64,000 bases of DNA from Ciborinia camelliae. Taxonomy: Eukaryota > Ascomycota > Leotiomycetes > Helotiales > Sclerotiniaceae. Below, piece after piece: positions 12,087 to 25,170 of this stretch. Both the position numbers and the translations under genes were made by a program. Position 1 is the first letter of the stretch; every line of letters begins with the position of its first letter. The notes under the pieces were generated by a model. It was given only the letters and a program-made list of their open reading frames with translations. It was not told the DNA's origin and searched no databases. The stretch spans positions 461,785-525,784 of the forward strand of contig JANPYM010000012.1 of the NCBI GenBank assembly GCA_025890175.1, written 5' to 3'.

Positions 12087-14757
12087 TGGGAGAGGGAAGG
12101 GAGTCTAGGGGACTCGGGTGGGAGTCATGTGTGAGAGACTAGGAGTCGGTATCGTAGTGTTGGAACTTGGGTTAGAGACTCGAGAGAGTGAGTGAGTGAG
12201 GTTGTGCTCCTAGGTTTCCTCAATTCTGATGATATGATATGTAGATGGATGGATGATATGGAGGACAATCGTGAAGTACATAAAATGGTAAAAGAAGTGA
12301 GTAAAGTACAGCCAGTAAAGCCCTATGGATTCATTCAAATTTCAAGGAGGGTAAATATAAAACGCCCTATTAACATCCCACCCCATCATCATGACTTTTT
12401 ATCCCTCAATGTTCCCCTCCCTCTACATTCCATTCCAAATTTCCATCCCTATTCCAAAGATTTGGGAATAATAATGCATCATCCATCATACATACAAAAT
12501 CCAATCTCGATATGTCTGATGTCTACTTTCTATAGTCTAACTCCCATAGTAATCTTACATACTCTGATTATCATTTACCTACTATCTACCAGTCTATACG
12601 GGAAATCATAATGGTCCCCGAATAGCAAGCATGCTAGCTAGGTATTTCATAGGGCAGGCAGAGTGGATCGGTAAATCTTGCTTCAGTCAGTCACTCTTTT
12701 TCCACTATCAATTTATAATAAATAATGTTCACGAATATTATTATTATTTTTGAAAAAGAAAAAAAAGAAAGGGAAGAAAAGAAAACACCCCCCCTTCCCT
12801 CTCCGACCACTCCTTTTTTGGGAACCAGCGGTGGAATTTTTTTTTCTTTTAATTTTTTTTGGGGATTTCCTTCGTCCAATCGGGCGGGGGATGGATGCGT
12901 ATGGGATATATGAGATGAAATGGGATGGGATGGGATGGATGTTGGTGACTGTGATGTGATGTGCCTTGCTAGGGACGAAGGTGACTAGACTAACTAGGGG
13001 GTTGGAGACTAGGAGATTACCTAGCTCCAGAGCGTCTGGCACGGGTTTGCAAGCGTTTGCAAGCTTTGCACGCTTTGCTGCCCAAATCTTACGCTTGCTG
13101 ATTTATTTTGTTTGATGTGTGTGCCTAATGATGGGTGGGCCTGAGGTTGGGGATGGATGGATGGAGGGAGGGTTGATTGGTTTAGGGACGTGCCGGTATG
13201 TATGAAGTTGAAAATCAAAGATGGCTGCGTGAAAGGAAGAAAATTCATGGGAAGGATGGTATGGTTCGTTGTGGGATGGGATGAGGTGCTCTTGAGAATC
13301 GAGATCTTTCATGTGAGAATGAGAATGAGAATGAGAATGAGAGTGAGTGGGAGATCAAAACAAGACTGCACAATAATGAGGATTATGGAAATTAGGAAAA
13401 GGGATAAAGTAGGATGGATGGGTATTTAAACACGCATAAATATACATACATATATACATACATACATAAACTCAAATGCAAGAACCATATGTAGATTCAT
13501 GTAGCTACGGGGTAGGAAAACACAACCTTACCTAGTACATACGCCTAGGAGCCAGGTGCCATGTTGGAAAATCAATAAATATCCCAAAAGCACGAACTAG
13601 CATTTGGGAAATCGATAAATTGCGCATGTGGTGTGGTGGATGTTAATATGTTATGGAGAGAAAGAGAGAGGGGGATGACTGGTAAGGCCGATGTGTATGT
13701 GTATGACACCGTAAGTGCATTCATTCATTTGGGAGTAGTTTGCAGTTGTGCAAATTTGCATGGGGGTGGTGACTCGTGAGGGAGGGAGGTTTGGTGGAGA
13801 ATCGAGATGTAGAATGCGAGTCGAGGAGTTCTCGCTCCGTGTGGCCCCGAGTTTTTGCGTATGTTGGAGAGATGGATACGCAGTAATGGGTGTGGTTTGG
13901 GATTGAGAGGGGAGATTGGGAGGATTTGGAGGGGTGGTGGGATGGGGGGATGGCGAGATGATTTTGGGTTTGGGTGTGTAGTGAGTGGCATGGGGGAAGA
14001 GGGTTGTAAATGAAAATGAAAGTGAAAATGGGGGAGGGGGATGATGAATGATATATTTCGTGTGATTGATTGGATGACTGGCTCTGGGGGCTAGATGATG
14101 CGGAAAGATAATAGCACCGGTATATAGCACATTGTAGTCGTATGTGCATTTCGATGGGGACTTATATTTATCTTTGTGGCTTAGACCAGAGAGAAGCTAC
14201 AGCGAAGTTTGATGAGAGTAGATCGTCTGACGTACTGTATGCATCCATAGAAGGTAGGTTTTCTCGAGTAAAGTGCGTGATATGGTAAAAGTATCAATCT
14301 AGTTGGAGTAGTACACTGAATCCTACTTTAACCTGAGTCCAGGCATGCCGTAAATAGCAACTCGGAGAATAATTACATATCCAGTCCTGAATTGATGGCA
14401 CGAGAATATTACTGGGTGCAGTGTGCGTATAATAGGTATGATAATGTAACGACATGTATTAAATGAGTTGCAAACTCCACTACTTTCTCGTTTATTCCAG
14501 GGGATTTCTATGGTGCTTAAATGTATATGACCGGAGACTTATTGGTGATGTGTAGCAAGAACAGGATGATAAGATATCCTTGAATGTAGATTCCTGCCCA
14601 ACATACATCAAGCTCTATGGTTCTATGACATTAGAATGCCCCCCTCACTCATGTGTTCCAAAATGTCGCTTTAGATGCACTCAGTGTCAACATATGATAC
14701 TGTAGCTCCAGTAGTTATCGTACCATTGATAGGCGAAGCTTGAGCTATATATACATA

Positions 14758-15963
14758 TTAGCATTCATGAATCCATCCGCTAAGTCCCATGACCTTCAAA
14801 AGAGTAAGGGGAAACTCACCACCACTAGTAGTCAACCATAACCTTTTCCCTTCCCTCCCCCTAGCCCTCTCAAATGCACCCGCCGTAACACCTGCCAATA
14901 CTGTAGATGTATTACTACCAGCCACGGCTACCACCTCATTCATCCCCTCTTTCCACATGAATAACGTATCCTGTCCATTTCCACATATGAAAATTGTGCC
15001 ATCATCACGAATGGCAAAATCATCTGGATTTGTTACGTTTACCAATATCACACTATCACTAGTTGGTAGTGCAGTGATTGGGGCTATGGGGACGCGGTTC
15101 AAAGTGCTGGCGCCAAGATTGGTGAAATAGAGATAGGGGGAACGGTAATGGATACCGTTGACACCGAGGGGGGTTTCCTTGGGTGGGATGGCCATAGATG
15201 AGAGCTTGAGAGGGGTGGTGTAAGAGGGGGTGGGGGTTGAAATGTCAATGTTGTATATTTGACCTAGGGTTGAATCGGCCACGAGGATGTGTGATGGATC
15301 TAGAGTATCCATGCCATTAAGAAAAATGGAGTCGGGGATATCGATTATGTGGGATACTGTTGGAGCGGAGGTTAAGGTGCCAGCTTTGGAGGAGAAGGTG
15401 TTCAGATTTACTTTGAAGATGGCGTTGGAGTAATTGGTGGCTTTTGTGAATAGGGCTGTGTAAGGAGTTTGGAGGGCGACATAGAAAATATCTGAGTTGG
15501 GGGTTATTTCGGTGATACCCAAGACTGCATCATCAAGAGTCAGCAATTGTCTATTGAGGAAGACTTTTAGGGGGAAGGAGGTGGGGAAAGGCTGTATTAG
15601 GAAGTCAAGATGACGTGAAGGATAAATATCCAAACAGAGTTGGATACCGGGGAGTGTAAAACCAAAGAAACGATTATGCTTACGGCCAATATAGGTTGTG
15701 GTATTGAAGGTGTGAAGGGTAATTGGGGCGGTTTTATTGGTAGGGTCAAGGAGTTGGAGGACAGGGGTGTCGAGGCGGGTGACAATGAGTTGGCCGTTTG
15801 ACCGAACGGCGATGTTTTCAGCCCAGGTTTTGTCTCCGAAATATCGGAGCTCGGTGACGGCAAGTGGAAGAGTAGAGGTGGGAGATTTTGCTAGAGGTGT
15901 AGCGGTGGTGAGAGAGAGAAGAGTTGTGGCCAAGAGACCTAGGGCATGGTACAGAGAGCGCAT
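14758..15963 (-). CDS. Secreted SMP-30/gluconolactonase-like beta-propeller protein
   Basis: Two exons, join(14758..15524,15684..15963), give 348 residues. Residues 1-22 are a signal peptide (basic start, Leu/Ala core, cleavage near ATA). The rest has the repeated pattern of fungal six-bladed propeller proteins related to SMP-30: an LGITEI segment after the first blade, a FLNGMDTLD segment, an LGVNGIHYR segment, and DDFAIRDDGTIFICGNGQD near residue 280. It is probably an extracellular or wall-associated propeller of unknown substrate, and catalytic activity is not shown. The 159-nt intron (GTAAGC donor, GCTGAC branch, GCAG acceptor) keeps the frame open. An unspliced reading of 401 residues therefore exists, but splicing joins TFNTTTYIG to LLGITE as family members have it. 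Several NxT sites suggest glycosylation. Confidence 0.75.
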   Translation of the reverse strand: MRSLYHALGLLATTLLSLTTATPLAKSPTSTLPLAVTELRYFGDKTWAENIAVRSNGQLIVTRLDTPVLQLLDPTNKTAPITLHTFNTTTYIGRKHNRFFGFTLPGIQLCLDIYPSRHLDFLIQPFPTSFPLKVFLNRQLLTLDDAVLGITEITPNSDIFYVALQTPYTALFTKATNYSNAIFKVNLNTFSSKAGTLTSAPTVSHIIDIPDSIFLNGMDTLDPSHILVADSTLGQIYNIDISTPTPSYTTPLKLSSMAIPPKETPLGVNGIHYRSPYLYFTNLGASTLNRVPIAPITALPTSDSVILVNVTNPDDFAIRDDGTIFICGNGQDTLFMWKEGMNEVVAVAGSNTSTVLAGVTAGAFERARGREGKRLWLTTSGGEFPLTLLKVMGLSGWIHEC

Positions 15964-17463
15964 CTCGGCAATGGGAAGGGAAGTTGAGATGGTTGGAGTG
16001 ACAAATGCACGATGATGAATAGTTTCACTGGTAGGACATGCTGAAATTTATGTTTTTAGTTGCACGAAACCACATTTATAATCATGAATAGTAACTCCAT
16101 GGATCCCTGGATACGGCTGAAGAGCTAAAGCTTTACTTCAGCCACCACATCTGGGGTAACATGAAGGTAATGTAGATAGGTATTGACCTACTTCCAATGA
16201 GAGTGGCCCGGGGAAGCGCCGTAACCACATCGAGCTGACTAAGTGTAAGTAATAAGCATATCAATGACAATTTTCACCTCTTAATAAGGAGGAAACGCAT
16301 GAAAATTGAAGATATCTCGAATTTTGGCCTGTAAGGGAATTCAGATGAGTAAGCTGGAAAGAATGTAAGCAACTGCCAAGAATGTCGGCGGTGTGAGATG
16401 AGGGTAATCAGCGCATGCCATATCGGAACTAGACAATATGATAAACCCGCGGATTTCCTCGTGGATGCTCTGCTACCCGCATGATCTCATGTAAGAACAA
16501 TATGAAAGAATGACATGTTACCGATCAAAGTTTTCCCAGGACTTTCCGATTGCGGGATGTAATGCGGAGATTGTTACATTCGATGTGACTCCCATTGCAC
16601 GGAAGGTTGACAAGAAGTGTTCGTGGTAACTTGGCGATAGAAGGACATGACGAAGCCCGGCACAATAGGAATTGCAACATATCATTCAGATTGTGAGTAG
16701 CAAAGTCAAGTGAGGGATCGCCTTTTGAATATCGACTTCAATATATGACAGCCAGACATTCTTGGCGAGGCTCAACTGATTTCATCTGGTATTTGAATCA
16801 TTATCGTCGAGTTCCACATCCCGTATCACCACCCATGGTACAGGTACCCCCAAAATAACATCTTCATATCTTGATAGAAATACAGCAGCTTGCTGAATGC
16901 TGTTTGAACGTGCTAATACCCCCCCTTCTCTCTGCGTTTGATAGAACATAGTGTCCACTTGGATGTTAAGTAAGTTGATTTACAATCGACAGCCATGACT
17001 GATATGACCTCCCAATACCATCAAAGGATGGGTGCTCCTCCTTCATCAGCCAGCCATGGCTTGTGAGCTATTTAGTTCAAAATAGTAACATTTCGTTGAG
17101 AACACATTGAAGAAGCACTAGGTATACTTCAGAATAGAACATTTGCAATTGCATGGTCCCAAAGATTGGGCCTACTGCTACCGTTCTGGAGTATGACCTT
17201 TCGCGTTCGAGTACTTGTGGTGTGAAATCAAGCTTCATCAAGCTTACCGCCTTAGAAGCGCTAACCAAATCAGATCGCATTTATGCGGCAGAATGTAAAC
17301 TGTACTGTCCCTGAGCGACCTGGATATTCACAGCATACGAAAGATGCGACGATCGAACCAAGTGTCATGGTCTTTACTTCATGAATGAATTTTATGATTG
17401 ATATGATTTATGAGAGTTGATAGCCAGCAGTGTGCTGCTCATGCTAAATAGTAATAATTAACA
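15964..17463. other. Divergent intergenic region, no gene seen
   Basis: About 1.5 kb separates two genes that point away from each other, so it should hold both promoters. Base composition is mixed, without long simple repeats. No convincing frame or RNA gene is visible. I cannot assign regulatory motifs with confidence. Confidence 0.5.
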
Positions 17464-20400
17464 ATGGAGCAACCATCATCAAGCTCAAAAGTTACAGGTA
17501 ACATATCCTCGGAACATTCGATGCGAGTTGCATTTGCTCACAATAATTAAGTGGAATATTTCGATCCTGATAATGTATATCCGCTCTTGTCGCCAGGACT
17601 TTTACCTCGACTTCCGCTACGAAACCTACACTGGGAATCGCACGCTGGTCCTCTCCGTTCCATATCCTCCCTCCATGTCGACCTCATCAAATACAACCCG
17701 GACTCCGGTCTAAACACACCGGCAGTACCCCTCAACTCGAGTACATCCGACCTCTCGCGAGTAAGAAGTACAGACTCCGGCATTAGCGCAGATGATGGGT
17801 TTCGCACCCAAGCAATTGGTCAAGCTGCTTTTGACAAGCTTTCTACTCTCTCTCGAACCAGTACCGCAAATTCGGCTGTGAAAGGTCGTAGACATCAAAT
17901 ACCTGGTTTACGGCAGACACCATACTTGAAGATTTTGTTCTTGCGCTGCGATGATAATGATACATACAAGTCTCAGGCTCGGAAGCAGGTTCGAGAGTGG
18001 ATAAAGGAACATACCCCATCATCTGCAAGCAAGTCCACTTCGCAGGAAAACCATGACAACTTTGAATTTCTCATTGTTCATGTAATCGTCCCAAATACTG
18101 CAGCAGCTACACAGCCTAGAATGAGTGGGAAAAGTGCAGATGGTAGTTCTGGATCTGCAAGTGAGAAGTCTACGGCACGTTGGAGAGGCGGAGGATCAAC
18201 CACGATTCTTGAGAAATTGAGAGCAGATTTCAATGGTTCAACGAAGTCTGGTGTTGACCGTATTGCTCAAATTCGCATCGGCATCAACGATGTGCCATAT
18301 AATATGCTTCCCCGTGTTGTGCCAGCGATCCCTGGCTCCTACACGGAAACGCCACAAGAGAATGAAAATGCCTGGATTGATCTGATTTCGAAGCTCAAAT
18401 TCTTGATATTGCAGTCATTTGACACGCGGGTAACCCAGTACGAAGAAAATATTCGTGAAAAGGATAGTCAAAGAACTTTACCTGGCTGGAACTTCTGTAC
18501 GTTTTTTGTACTCAAAGAAGGATTGGCAAGAGGATTCGAGAGTGTTGGTTTGATTGAAGATGCGTTGGTGGTTTATGATGAGCTTTCTATTGGTTTGGAT
18601 ACAATTGTTAGAGATCAGGCTGTCGCAGAGTCCGGAACTCAGCATGGTGGCTCTTTTCTACCTTATACCGAAGAGCTTAAAATACAGGCAGAGCGGACTA
18701 GAGAGGCTATATTGAGAGACATAGGCTTGGAGGGTACAGGGTCAGAGTCAGAGGAGCCGATTGATCTACAATCCATGGGTGGGGCTTCTGAGAAGGAGGA
18801 AGATGAAATTCCAATTAACGCATCCAAGAAGCGATACCGAGAACTCATTCTTGCAAATGACGTCTCGATATTTGACTTTCGTTGCTATTTATTTGCTCGC
18901 CAGTTAACTCTCTCACTACGATTAGCAAATGCAACGTTTACACAAGCAGAATTACTCGCAAAGCTAAAAGAGCAGCGGGAATCAAGCCTACTCGGTGTAG
19001 CTGCTAGGCGTCCAGCTTCACAACCCTCAGAAGATGCTGAAAACCTTGCTGTACTTGGTGAGGTCTGCAAGCGAGCAATGGAATTCATCGCTGCTATTTC
19101 AAGTATCATGCGTGAGGATATTTGGAGTGCTTATTTCCATTCTCAAAAAGAGGTTTCGTATGAGAAGGCAAAATCGAATTTTAAATCGGATCCTGTGATG
19201 AATCAAGTTATTGAAAATGTTGTTTCCTCTTTCACATTTTCTCTTGCTCAACAGATACTTGCACAAACGTCAACAAAGGCGTTGCCTATACCACCCTCGA
19301 CATTGGCACCTCATGGTGGCGGTGCAGAACCCAAATTTGCGATCCCCGAGGCCAAAACTATGATGCATCCTGCTAGGACGACTTCCCTTGCACTCCGATC
19401 ATCATCTCGAGAACCTCCAAGTCCCGGACTATTCCCAGGAGGTCGAAGAGCTAGTGTACCTGGTGCCAATCTAGGTCCGTCGGCCTTCCTCAAAAATGGG
19501 TTAGAGGAACTTGCCGCCCACCGAGCCGAGCTCTACTCGCTCTCCCGGAGTGTCCTAGAACATGTTGGGAGACAACGTGACTGGACTACTGGCTGGGAAG
19601 ATGTAAACAAGCACCAAGGCGACGATGCGGGAGCCATGGAAGAGGTTAATCTTGATGAGGAGGCAATTGACAAAGATGAGATAACTGTCTCAACTCCAAT
19701 TCCGCCTTCACTACATGGCATTGACAGCAAGTTGCTCCGAACAGCTCTAGACAACAAGGAGGATTTCTATCGTCTCTATGAAACTCTAACCGACAAAATG
19801 CTTCGACATTATACTGTGGCAAATCGCACCCAGTCCGTGCAAACCAGCATGGCAGATCTGGCTATTCTGAAATATCACTTAGGAGACTATGCTGCTGCTG
19901 CCTCCTATTTTTACCGCATTACTCCTTTTTATGGAGATGCTTCGTGGACACAAGTCGAAGTATCGCTGCTAGTAATGTACGCTAAGTGCCTCAAGGAGTT
20001 GAGTCGTAACGATGAATATGTCAAAGTTGTACTAAAGCTTCTTGCGAGGGTGGCTATGATGGAGAAAGAGAAACTTACCAGAAAATCGGCTTTCAAAATC
20101 GGTCGAATTAGCACATTTGACGAAGGAGATGTCATTCTCAGTGATACGTATTTAGATGAATTATTGCAAATAACGCAAACCCTGTCTCGTGACATTCACG
20201 TACCGTTGCAGGACTACTTTAGCAAGATTGAAGTAGATAGGACTCCACAATATCATTCAAGCCAGGATAGCTTCGGGTTACAGCTTCGACTCCAGTACTT
20301 ACTCAAAGAAAACTTCAACATCGACAAGGCTAGAGTGAGGATTATCCCATTAATCGGTGGCCCAGGTCGAGAAATCTGGCTCGAGACAAACGAGGCAGTT

Positions 20401-22269
20401 TTATTCAAAAAAGGGTGGAATAATTTATATGTTCAAAGCAATGTAAGTAAAGATATCTTTGCCAAAGTTAATACGTTCTGATGGGCATAGATTATAATCC
20501 CTGGCTCTTACCAAGTTACACATGTCGTTCTCTATAGCTCTAAAATTGTCATGGAGTATTCACATGACAACATTGGGCATCTATCGACAAGAGGCAGCAG
20601 CTTTTTCAAATGCCCGAAGCTGCTTCTTTACCACCGAGAGAAGGCTTTTAATGTCAGACTCTTCTCTTCGAGGTGTATGTATCTGGATCAGAATCGTTCT
20701 CTGGAGATTGAGCTGTCGTCTGGGTGGAACATCGTCACAAGTGGCGAGCTTCAAATCCGCGCGGCCACGGCTGGGCTGCGACTTCAAACCAGTGAAGTAA
20801 CGGTTATCGATGGACAAGTCGATATTTCGAAAAAGCCAGAGGCAGGAGTTGTTCACTTTGGTGCTATGGAGTCGGAGAATATTGCAAGGATACGAGTACC
20901 ATTCAATCTCGAACATGAGGTGAACGAAGTCACACTCCGACTTGAAATATCATATAAAACAAAAGATGGAGACTTTTTCTTCGCAACCACTTCATCAGTG
21001 TCAATCATGCTCCCATTGGGCGTCAATGTCCAAGATGTTTTCAAGCATAAAGCATTATTCTCTAAATTTACCATCTCAACATCCAAAAATAGCCCACTTC
21101 GACTTCTTAGTTCTAAATTAGACAAGTCCGAAGTTTTCGAGGCACATTGTGGGCTTGGTCTAACAAGGCCTCTTACCATATTCCCTCGTCAACCAGCGTC
21201 TCTATTGTACAAAATCACAAAAACAAAATCGCCCCCTTCCTCAACTGCTCGACTCAAGTCTCAGAAGCCAAGAACTTTATCTCTTATCTTACACTATATT
21301 TGCCTTGATGAAGAAGTTTATGATGTTGTAGCACAAGTTCTGGGAGAATTTCTCGGGGGGAATTCCCTACGACCATATACACGCCTAATAATACCCGTCA
21401 TCCTTTCGGAGCTCCGATCGCATTTTCTACCATATGATTTTGAAAGGGCAGCCATCCTTGGCGAGATACCTACTTCTACTATTCTCAACATCAGGTGGCA
21501 TGATCACTTTTCGGGTTTGGGTAACTCTATCGAAAAAGATCAAGACACTGCCGTGCTCATTGGAAAAATTCTCCAGGAATGGCAGCAAGAAAATCCAGTT
21601 ATCCCCTTGCCGCTTCTATCTATCGATGATGATGCAATCTCGAAAAGCAGATCCATCGTAATTCCGGTGGATGTTCCTTCAGTGATGGTGGTGCATACTG
21701 CTGATATACGGCTACTTCAGACGGCATCGATAGCATCTAGTAGTGCTGTAGCGGCAGCTAACGAGGCAATACCGGCATCCTTACACCTAAAATCAACAAG
21801 GAAGTGGGATAATGCCCCTCAAGACGAAGTTACAAGCCCAGGTGAAGATCTTGAATTTGCTTTTGAGGTTACAGGTCCATCAGACACATGGCTCATTGGT
21901 GGCAGGCGGAAAGGTCATTTCAAAATCCCTAAAGCGATCGATGGAAGGAATCATAAGTTGACCTTTCCTATTGTGTTGATTCCTCTTCGAGAAGGATTCC
22001 TACAATATCCTACCGTGGAGATCAAAACACTTCCTGCCACCAGAATTGTCAGGCCGGGATCATCAGGCGGCGGAGAGGAAGGTGTCAAGAGTAGATCACG
22101 ACCTGTAACTTGCGAAACTGACTACAAGAATACTGGTGAGACTATTAGAATTATTAGTGATGCTAGGAAGACAACTATGAGCTTGGATGCTAGTGGACCG
22201 CAGGGCGGAGCTTGGTTGTTAGAAAGTGAGAGAAGGCCAGCGGGAGTTGGAGGTATTGTAATAGATTGA
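17464..22269 (+). CDS. trs130: TRAPPII complex subunit Trs130/TRAPPC10
   Basis: Three exons, join(17464..17497,17552..20442,20491..22269), give 1567 residues, close to the usual length for filamentous fungi. The short first exon (ATG at 17464) supplies MEQPSSSSKVT and joins to VEYFDP, the typical N-terminus. The next block (YPLLSPGLLPRLPLRNLHW) is a strongly conserved Trs130 signature. An alpha-solenoid-like middle part follows. The last exon begins IIIPGSYQVTHVVLYSS and contains the beta-sandwich-rich C-terminal TRAPPC10 region, with SGWN near its start. The protein is a scaffold subunit of TRAPPII, which activates Ypt31/Rab11-type GTPases at the late Golgi. Introns are 54 nt (AAG acceptor) and 48 nt (GTAAGT, CTGAT branch). 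The second join keeps phase 0, and other acceptors nearby would break the frame. Confidence 0.93.
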
Positions 22270-22997
22270 GAGTCTTAATGCGAGGAGCGGGGGTAGACCA
22301 CTATCAACTATCAATAGCCTTCATGGGCGAGAATATGGAATATGAGTGCCGTTGGTGGGTGGGAAATCTCCGGGGGCCAAATAATTGATGGGATCTGCAA
22401 CGGAAAGGCGGGTGGCACAACCCGTCACGGTTCCTACCGTAGAGAATTTCGCGGGGTAGTATATATAATCGACCATCATTTTATCCATGAATCTTGGCAA
22501 CTTGGCATAGATTGCGAACTTTGTTACATGAATAGATTCACTACAATAGGAAATTAAAACCGAGTACTGTAGGAATTCGATGAGAATATGTAACGTAAGA
22601 CCGTCATTCTTATCGGAGTCTATCATCCAGCTGCGTAGATTGATCAGACCCAGGATTAGCTCCACGTCCCCCAACATTGACCAATTGAATAGCCGAATTT
22701 CACTGTAGTGATTGTTTAACCTAGTACAACGCAAGCTACCAAATTAGGAAATGATATTCGGGGTTTCCGCCGTGGGACTAATTCCAGTGTGGTGATTCGA
22801 TCAAAGCTACGACCGGCCAAGATACATGTACTACCTTAGTTGCTTCTGCCATTTCCTAATGATCAAGTATCCTAGAGTTTTTCTCTACTTCAAAGATACA
22901 TTCCTCGTCTCTCTCTCACTGCTCTCTCTATACCTCCACTTCATATCTCTATTGTCCCAATTCTTTCTTGAGTCCTCTCCAAGGACTCAGATTCATC
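22270..22997. other. Intergenic region between Trs130 and permease genes
   Basis: About 730 bp holding the 3' end of one gene and the promoter of the next. A pyrimidine-rich stretch at 22895-22985 just before the permease ATG resembles a fungal 5' leader. No other gene is seen. Confidence 0.5.
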
Positions 22998-25170
22998 ATG
23001 GAAGAAAAGTCAAGCCCAGCCAGTCGAGTGAGAAGTAATACCCCCAAAGAATCTGAAGGACCAGGCGCAACATATGCCGAGCAAGACCTTCCAACCTACT
23101 CTGGAGATAACAGTGAAAATGGGGGACTTGTCCTCGAAAATGTCGACGATCTCAAACGACAACTTTCTGGAAGACAGATTCAAATGGTGACAATTGGTGG
23201 TTCAATTGGAACCGCTTTATTTGTATCGATTGGATCTGGGCTTACACATGGTGGACCGGGATCGTTATTAATTGGGTTCATTTTGTATAGTTGTTTTCTT
23301 GGGTTGGTCAATAACTGTATGGCTGAGATGTCAGTTTTCATGCCGGTCAGTGGGAGTTTTGTGAGGATGGGGAGTAAATGGGTAGATGAGGCGTTTGGGT
23401 TTATGTTAGGGTGGAATTTCTTCCTTTATGGTGAGTGGTGCTTTGATTGTTGGTGAGGAGGTGTGAAGTATATTGATACGTGCTAATAAGAATTTGGGTA
23501 CAGAGGCTGTATTGATACCATGGGAGATCAGTGCGTTGAACTTGGTATTAACGTTTTGGAGGTATGTGTCTTTAACTTCTTCCTCGATTGATGGCCACAT
23601 TTGAGTATATCTGACGCATTAGCATAGTGATAATATAACCCTAGCAGCAGTTTGTGCAGCATGTATCGTTCTCTATGGGTAAGTTTCTACTTCTAATACC
23701 AGGCCTCATCTCTGACTTGAGCACTAGTATCATCAATCTCTTTGCCGTTAGGTGGTATGGAGAGAGTGAATTTTGGCTATCTGGGGGTAAGGTGGTCTTA
23801 ATAGTTATGATATTCTGCTTTACATTCATTACGATGGTCGGAGGAAATCCAAAACATGACGCTTATGGGTTCCGCTACTGGAAAGAGCCTGTAAGTTACC
23901 AGTTATTCTCAAGTTTTCCTTGACATTAATCAATGGCCGTTAGGGTGCTTTTGCCGAATATGTCACCACGGGATCTTTGGGAAAATTTGAAGGATTCCTT
24001 GCAGCATTATGGAAAGCCGCATTCACGATTGTTGGGCCAGGTACGTTGAATAGTCTCAAAATTGTATTTAAAATGTATAAGCATCTGCAAATCTAACGCT
24101 ACTTCAGAATATATTGCCATGATGTCAGGAGAAGCTGCCCATCCCCGCAGGAACCTCAAACGAGCTTTCAAGACGGTTTACTGGCGCTTTGCAGTGTTCT
24201 TCATCGGAGGAGCCCTAGCGTGCGGAATAGTCATACCATATAACGACAAAAGGTTGATCGCTTACCTCTCGAGTGGTGGCTCAGAAACTGGTACTGCAGC
24301 TTCGAGTCCTTATGTTATTGCCATGCAAAATATGGGGATTGGCGTACTTCCCCATATCACTAATGCATTACTCGTGACAAGTATTTTTTCAGCTGGTAAT
24401 TCTTATGTGTATGTTATCCTCTGCTCTGCTCCTATGAAATGAAATTTTGGAACGAACTAACATCTCAAAAGATACTGCGCATGTCGTATTCTATACAGTC
24501 TCTCGCTAGACGGCCATGCTCCGCGTTTCCTCCGCAAATGCACCAAGTCCGGCGTCCCTATATATTGCTTTTGCATCACCATGATCTTTCCATTCCTGAG
24601 TTTCCTTGCCTTGGGAAGTAGTTCCGCGCAAGTCATCACTTGGCTTGCAAATCTTACCGAAGCTTCACAACTCATAAATTATATCTGCATGTGTACAATA
24701 TACATATTCTTCTACCGAGCACTGAAGGTGCAAGGTATTGATAGGAGTACTCTGCCTTATGTAGGGTGGTGTCAACCTTATTGTGCGTGGGCAGGACTTG
24801 CGGCAATGACCGCTACTGTTGGATGTTATGGATACACTACATTCTTGCCTAGATGTAAGGTCTCTCTTTGCCTTTTCTGCTCTGTCCTTTACCTTGTCCA
24901 CCTAGAAAGTTTCAATATTGACTAACAATAGGGTGGGATACCGGAACATTCTTTTCCTACTATACCATGGTATTCGTCTGTCCGATACTCTACGCAGGAT
25001 GGAAAGTCGTCAAGAAGACCAAAATAGTAAAGCCAGAGGAAGCAGACCTTGTATGGGAAAGACCAATTATCGATGCTTATGAAGCGAGTGTAGCTGAGCG
25101 ACACATATCGTTTTGGTCAGAAGTTAAAATTATGACGGGGTTCGGAAAGAAGGAAGTGCAAGCGGAATGA
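22998..25170 (+). CDS. Amino-acid permease (YAT/APC family)
   Basis: Eight exons, join(22998..23430,23504..23561,23628..23678,23728..23890,23944..24040,24108..24408,24472..24854,24932..25170), give 574 residues. All joins keep frame and use GT-AG introns of 49-77 nt. A polar N-terminal tail of about 50 residues leads to the LSGRQIQMVTIGGSIGTALFV motif of TM1, which is the family hallmark. PVSGSF, the amphipathic FGFMLGWNFFLYEA and the TM6-TM7 segment (GPEYIAMMSGEAAHPRRNLKRA) follow. About 12 membrane segments can be counted. It should import amino acids across the plasma membrane by proton symport. The substrate cannot be told; overall it is nearest the DIP5/proline-type permeases in my judgement. 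The ATG at 22998 has a good ATCATGG context. The frame upstream of it starts only at a TTG. Confidence 0.9.

Larger units (their letters stand above)
4966..14757. other. Gene-poor interval of nearly 10 kb
   Basis: No frame longer than about 160 codons occurs, and none of the short frames shows a family motif or paired splice signals. The interval is a patchwork of simple repeats: GTTTCTGTG near 5180-5254, AATA near 5390-5427, AT-rich DNA at 6010-6300, ATT near 8740-8845 and GGTTAC at 12058-12086. Recurring short words such as TACAGTA and GGTACC appear at 6900-7350, 8360-8430 and 11880-12000. It could hold unrecognised noncoding RNA genes, but I cannot point to one. Confidence 0.5.

Noticed and set aside
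12192..12611. 139-codon plus-strand frame
   Set aside because: Starts without ATG, has no recognisable domain and ends in AT-rich noncoding sequence.
13651..14149. Overlapping minus-strand frames rich in Pro, Ser and His (up to 159 codons)
   Set aside because: Two frames are open at once over purine-rich DNA, which points to base bias rather than coding.
14789..15130. Plus-strand frame opposite the SMP-30-like gene
   Set aside because: Antisense shadow; no motif of its own.
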